A stretch of 64,000 nt of DNA, from NCBI GenBank assembly GCA_934699065.1, contig CAKUWD010000002.1, forward strand, positions 8,208 through 72,207. The letters are read 5' to 3'. Shown here piece after piece: positions 61,698 to 64,000 of this stretch; the first letter of the stretch is position 1; every line of letters begins with the position of its first letter. Source of the stretch: an uncultured Treponema sp. GTDB taxonomy: Bacteria; Spirochaetota; Spirochaetia; Treponematales; Treponemataceae. The translations under genes and the position numbers were made by a program. The notes beneath the pieces were generated by a model. That model was not told the DNA's origin, searched no databases, and was given only the letters and a program-made list of their open reading frames with translations.

Positions 61698-62816
61698 ATG
61701 GATAAAGCTTTTTTTGATATAAACAAATACAAAAATGATGATTTGCGCGCAGTAGACGCAAAATTTGAAGCTCAGAAAATTGCCTTTGCTCCTTTAGCTT
61801 TTCAGGCAATTAAAACTATGCTTAACCTTGGAATTATGAAGGCAATCGAAGATGCCGGTGATGATGGTATCAGCCGTGCAGACCTGGCTGCTAAAACAAG
61901 TCTTTCTGAATACGGCGTTGGCGTATTGTGTGAAATGGCTCTTGGAATGAACGTAATTAAACTTACAGAAGATTCTGCTTCTGATCCTAAGAGTGAAAAA
62001 TACAAGCTTGGAAAAATCGGCTGGATGCTTCTCGAAGATGATTTGACCCGCGTAAATTTCTGGTTTACAAACGACATCTGTTACGAAGGTGCATGGGATC
62101 TTGAAAAATCAATTAAAAACGGAAAGCCGGAAGGTCTTAAAGTTTTTGGTGATAAATGGGTTACTGTTTACGAAGCTCTTTCTACTTTGCCAGACCAGCC
62201 TAAAAAATCATGGTTTGAATTTGACCATTTCTATTCTGATATTGCATTCCCTGAAGCTCTTCCAATTGTATTTGCAAAAAAGCCAAAACATATTCTGGAC
62301 ATTGGCGGAAACACAGGTAAGTGGTCTCTCACCTGCTGCCGTTATGACCCGGATGTAAAAATGACAATTTGTGATTTGCCAGGTCAGGCAAACATTGCAA
62401 AGAAAAATGCAGCAGAAGCTGGCTTTGCAGACCGTGTAGATTTTTCAATGGGTAACGTTCTTGAAGAATCAACAAAGCTGCCTGCTAATCCGGATGCTGT
62501 ATGGATGAGCCAGTTCCTCGACTGTTTCTCTCTCCATCAGGTAACAAAGATTTTGAAGAAGGTTTACGAAGCTGCAAACGAAAACACAAACGTTTGGGTT
62601 CTCGAACCTCTATGGGATAAACAGAAGTTTGAAGCAAGTTCTTACTCTTTGATGGGAACTTCTCTTTACTTTACATGTATTGCAAACGGAAATAGTAAGA
62701 TGTACCGCTACCAGGAACTTGTAGATGCAATTGAAGAAGCTGGCTTTAAGCTGGACTGCGCTCATCACAACTTGGGAAGCAACGCATATTCGCTGCTTTG
62801 CTTTAAGAAAAAATAA
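61698..62816 (+). CDS. SAM-dependent O-methyltransferase-like protein
   Basis: 372 residues. A dimerisation/winged-helix N-terminus (about 30-110, LNLGIMKAIEDAGDDGIS) is followed by a class I Rossmann domain with HILDIGGNTGKWSL (about 198-211), TICDLPGQANIA and a late QFLDCFSLHQVTKILKKV block. This is the layout of plant-type O-methyltransferases. It may methylate the aryl head. TATACT lies 9 bases before the start. Confidence 0.8.
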   Translation: MDKAFFDINKYKNDDLRAVDAKFEAQKIAFAPLAFQAIKTMLNLGIMKAIEDAGDDGISRADLAAKTSLSEYGVGVLCEMALGMNVIKLTEDSASDPKSEKYKLGKIGWMLLEDDLTRVNFWFTNDICYEGAWDLEKSIKNGKPEGLKVFGDKWVTVYEALSTLPDQPKKSWFEFDHFYSDIAFPEALPIVFAKKPKHILDIGGNTGKWSLTCCRYDPDVKMTICDLPGQANIAKKNAAEAGFADRVDFSMGNVLEESTKLPANPDAVWMSQFLDCFSLHQVTKILKKVYEAANENTNVWVLEPLWDKQKFEASSYSLMGTSLYFTCIANGNSKMYRYQELVDAIEEAGFKLDCAHHNLGSNAYSLLCFKKK

Positions 62817-62817
62817 T

Positions 62818-62896
62818 GACAGTCATGCTGCCCCTGAAACAAGTTCAGGGTTCAGCATCTGGCAATTGAGATTCCGAACCAAGTTCGGAATGACAT
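62818..62896. repeat. REP-type repeats, two units in tandem
   Basis: CAGTCATGCTGCCCCTGAAA then CAAGTTCAGGG, and GATTCCGAACC-AAG-TTCGGAATGACA. They fill the gap between the methyltransferase and the ketosynthase-like gene. Confidence 0.75.
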
Positions 62897-62904
62897 TAGA
62901 CACT

Positions 62905-63567
62905 ATGAAAGAAATATATATTTCTGGAATTACCAAGTGGGCTCCCGGCCTTGCAGATGATGAAGCTGCCTGGCAGGGTTGGCTCAATGGTGATGTCCAG
63001 ATAGAACAGATTAAAGAATCTCCAAAACTGGAATACACTGACCCGCTCTTCCGTCGCCGTCTCTCGCAAATTACAAAAATGACGGTACATGTTGTTCATA
63101 GTCTGCTCGAAAAAACAAATATTTCTAAAGAAACAAAACTTGTTTTCATTTCACTTCGTGGCGAAATTGAGCGTGAATTTACAATCAATAAAGGTATCAT
63201 TGAAGATGGTATGATTTTACCGGCAGGTTTTTCACTTTCTGTTTTCAATACACCCGTTTCGTCTGCGACCCTTGCATTCGGTCTTAAAGGCGGTTATTCT
63301 GTATTATATCCTTCCAAAAATAATTTTTCGGAAGCATTTAAGGCTGCCGTAGCACCTGTTCTGGCAGGAACAGAAAAAGAAATCATTCTTGTTTATGCCG
63401 ATGAACTGGTTCCGGAGCTTTATGGAGACAAACGGCCGGAAGAAAATATTCCACTGGCCTTTGCCTGCGTTGTTAGTGCGGAGAAAAAAGACTCCTGCAT
63501 AACCCTGGATGATTTTTCTGATGTAGGAAAATCACCTTCGGAGTTTTTAAGGTTTTTACTGAAATGA
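62905..63567 (+). CDS. ketosynthase-like chain-length-factor protein
   Basis: 220 residues from the ATG at 62905; the longer frame to the left is repeat sequence. It resembles the N-terminal half of a ketosynthase (PF13723-type): FSLSVFNTPVSSATLAFGLKGG, then IILVYADELVPELYG. No active-site Cys or full triad is present. In aryl-polyene clusters such a partner forms a heterodimer with a full ketosynthase and sets chain length. The partner ketosynthase may lie right of the window. Confidence 0.65.
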   Translation: MKEIYISGITKWAPGLADDEAAWQGWLNGDVQIEQIKESPKLEYTDPLFRRRLSQITKMTVHVVHSLLEKTNISKETKLVFISLRGEIEREFTINKGIIEDGMILPAGFSLSVFNTPVSSATLAFGLKGGYSVLYPSKNNFSEAFKAAVAPVLAGTEKEIILVYADELVPELYGDKRPEENIPLAFACVVSAEKKDSCITLDDFSDVGKSPSEFLRFLLK

Positions 63568-64000
63568 GCAAAAAAGAAGAAATCAGCTACAAGAGCAAAC
63601 TTCCAAAAATCAAAAATGTTTTTACTTATCCATACTTTTGTATTTCTAAGATAATTGCAATTATTTGCTTCGGCCTTGGAGCTGTTCTTCTGGCAATTTT
63701 TGTTTTCCCATTTATCAGACTTTTTACCCTTCATAAAAAAGATTTTGGTATTATTGCCCGAGCTTATGTTTCTCATACCTTCAGAGTTTTTTTGGGAAAC
63801 CTGAATATTTGTAAAACCTCTTTGTTAAAAGTTGATGATAAAGAATCCTACCGTAATATTCACGGAAAAATTATTATTGCAAACCATCCTTCACTTCTAG
63901 ACTTCGTTTACATCATGTCTCTTGTTCCTAATTCAACCTGTATTGTTCGCGGAGGTCTTACACACACACCTCTTCGCTGGGTAATCAAACAGGCTTATAT
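63564..64000 (+). CDS. PlsC-type 1-acylglycerol-3-phosphate acyltransferase-like protein (5' part)
   Basis: 145 codons are visible before the window ends. The start overlaps the previous stop (ATGA), so translation is coupled. A membrane helix (about 32-50) is followed by IIIANHPSLLDFVYIMSL, the His-x4-Asp catalytic motif, and CIVRGGLTHTPLRWVIKQA. Aryl-polyene clusters carry such an acyltransferase to build the lipid anchor. Confidence 0.8.
   Translation, partial: MSKKEEISYKSKLPKIKNVFTYPYFCISKIIAIICFGLGAVLLAIFVFPFIRLFTLHKKDFGIIARAYVSHTFRVFLGNLNICKTSLLKVDDKESYRNIHGKIIIANHPSLLDFVYIMSLVPNSTCIVRGGLTHTPLRWVIKQAY

Noticed and set aside
62725..62904. Longer N-terminus of the ketosynthase-like protein
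   Set aside because: It overlaps the methyltransferase gene and then a REP element; homology starts at 62905.

Overview
This window looks like a chromosome segment of a host-associated Treponema or a close spirochaete relative. I infer this from moderate AT content, lipoproteins with loose spirochaete-type lipoboxes, an archaeal/eukaryal-type PheT, an A2M-PbpC pair, a two-iron superoxide reductase, GGDEF signalling and an UPF0210 protein. No rRNA, tRNA or CRISPR array was seen. Nothing was searched against a database, so all family calls rest on motifs read by eye.

Layout. 0.1-2.7 kb: an XRE-Panacea antitoxin with a RelE-like toxin and membrane proteins. 2.7-16.6 kb: housekeeping and hypothetical genes (TcdA, exonuclease III, M48 CAAX-type protease, RlmB-like methyltransferase, SEC-C protein, dual ABC ATPase, GH18 lipoprotein, UPF0210, GNAT), interspersed with palindromic repeats and gene remnants. 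16.7-18.6 kb: a GntR(YtrA)-ABC operon with a palindromic operator. 18.7-28.3 kb: LuxR-type membrane regulator, FMN-dependent dehydrogenase, phosphofructokinase, FtsK, decarboxylase, diguanylate cyclase. 28.4-36.8 kb: alpha-2-macroglobulin lipoprotein with PBP1C. 36.8-44.1 kb: superoxide reductase, PheT with an extra C-terminal tRNA-binding domain, then an AT-rich insertion (IS3-family element, zinc-ribbon/nuclease gene, three small overlapping genes) bounded by a degenerate second copy of the pheT 3' end. 44.1-51.3 kb: DinJ-YoeB toxin-antitoxin pair, D-2-hydroxyacid dehydrogenase, transglutaminase/TPR protein, MATE exporter, xylulokinase, dihydrofolate reductase.

51.3-64.0 kb is the most notable region: an aryl-polyene-like (APE/xanthomonadin-type) lipid-pigment cluster. 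Ten minus-strand genes run from two acyl carrier proteins through a membrane-anchored acyl-ACP ligase, a thioester dehydratase, a glycosyltransferase, an acyltransferase, a LolA-like carrier, an MMPL exporter and a lipoprotein to a ketosynthase and a second dehydratase. Three divergent plus-strand genes (methyltransferase, chain-length-factor-like ketosynthase, PlsC-type acyltransferase) run off the right edge. The ligase appears to activate an aryl starter, the ketosynthase and dehydratases to extend a polyene on the ACPs, the acyl/glycosyltransferases to attach it to a lipid, and the exporter set to move it to the outer membrane. The ketoreductase, a second full ketosynthase and any ammonia-lyase are not in the window.

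Two window-wide patterns stand out. First, a family of GGTGGTT...AACCACC palindromes occurs a dozen times, in several cases inserted in frame inside protein genes. Second, many genes have a -10 hexamer 6-7 bases before the start codon, as expected for leaderless mRNAs.
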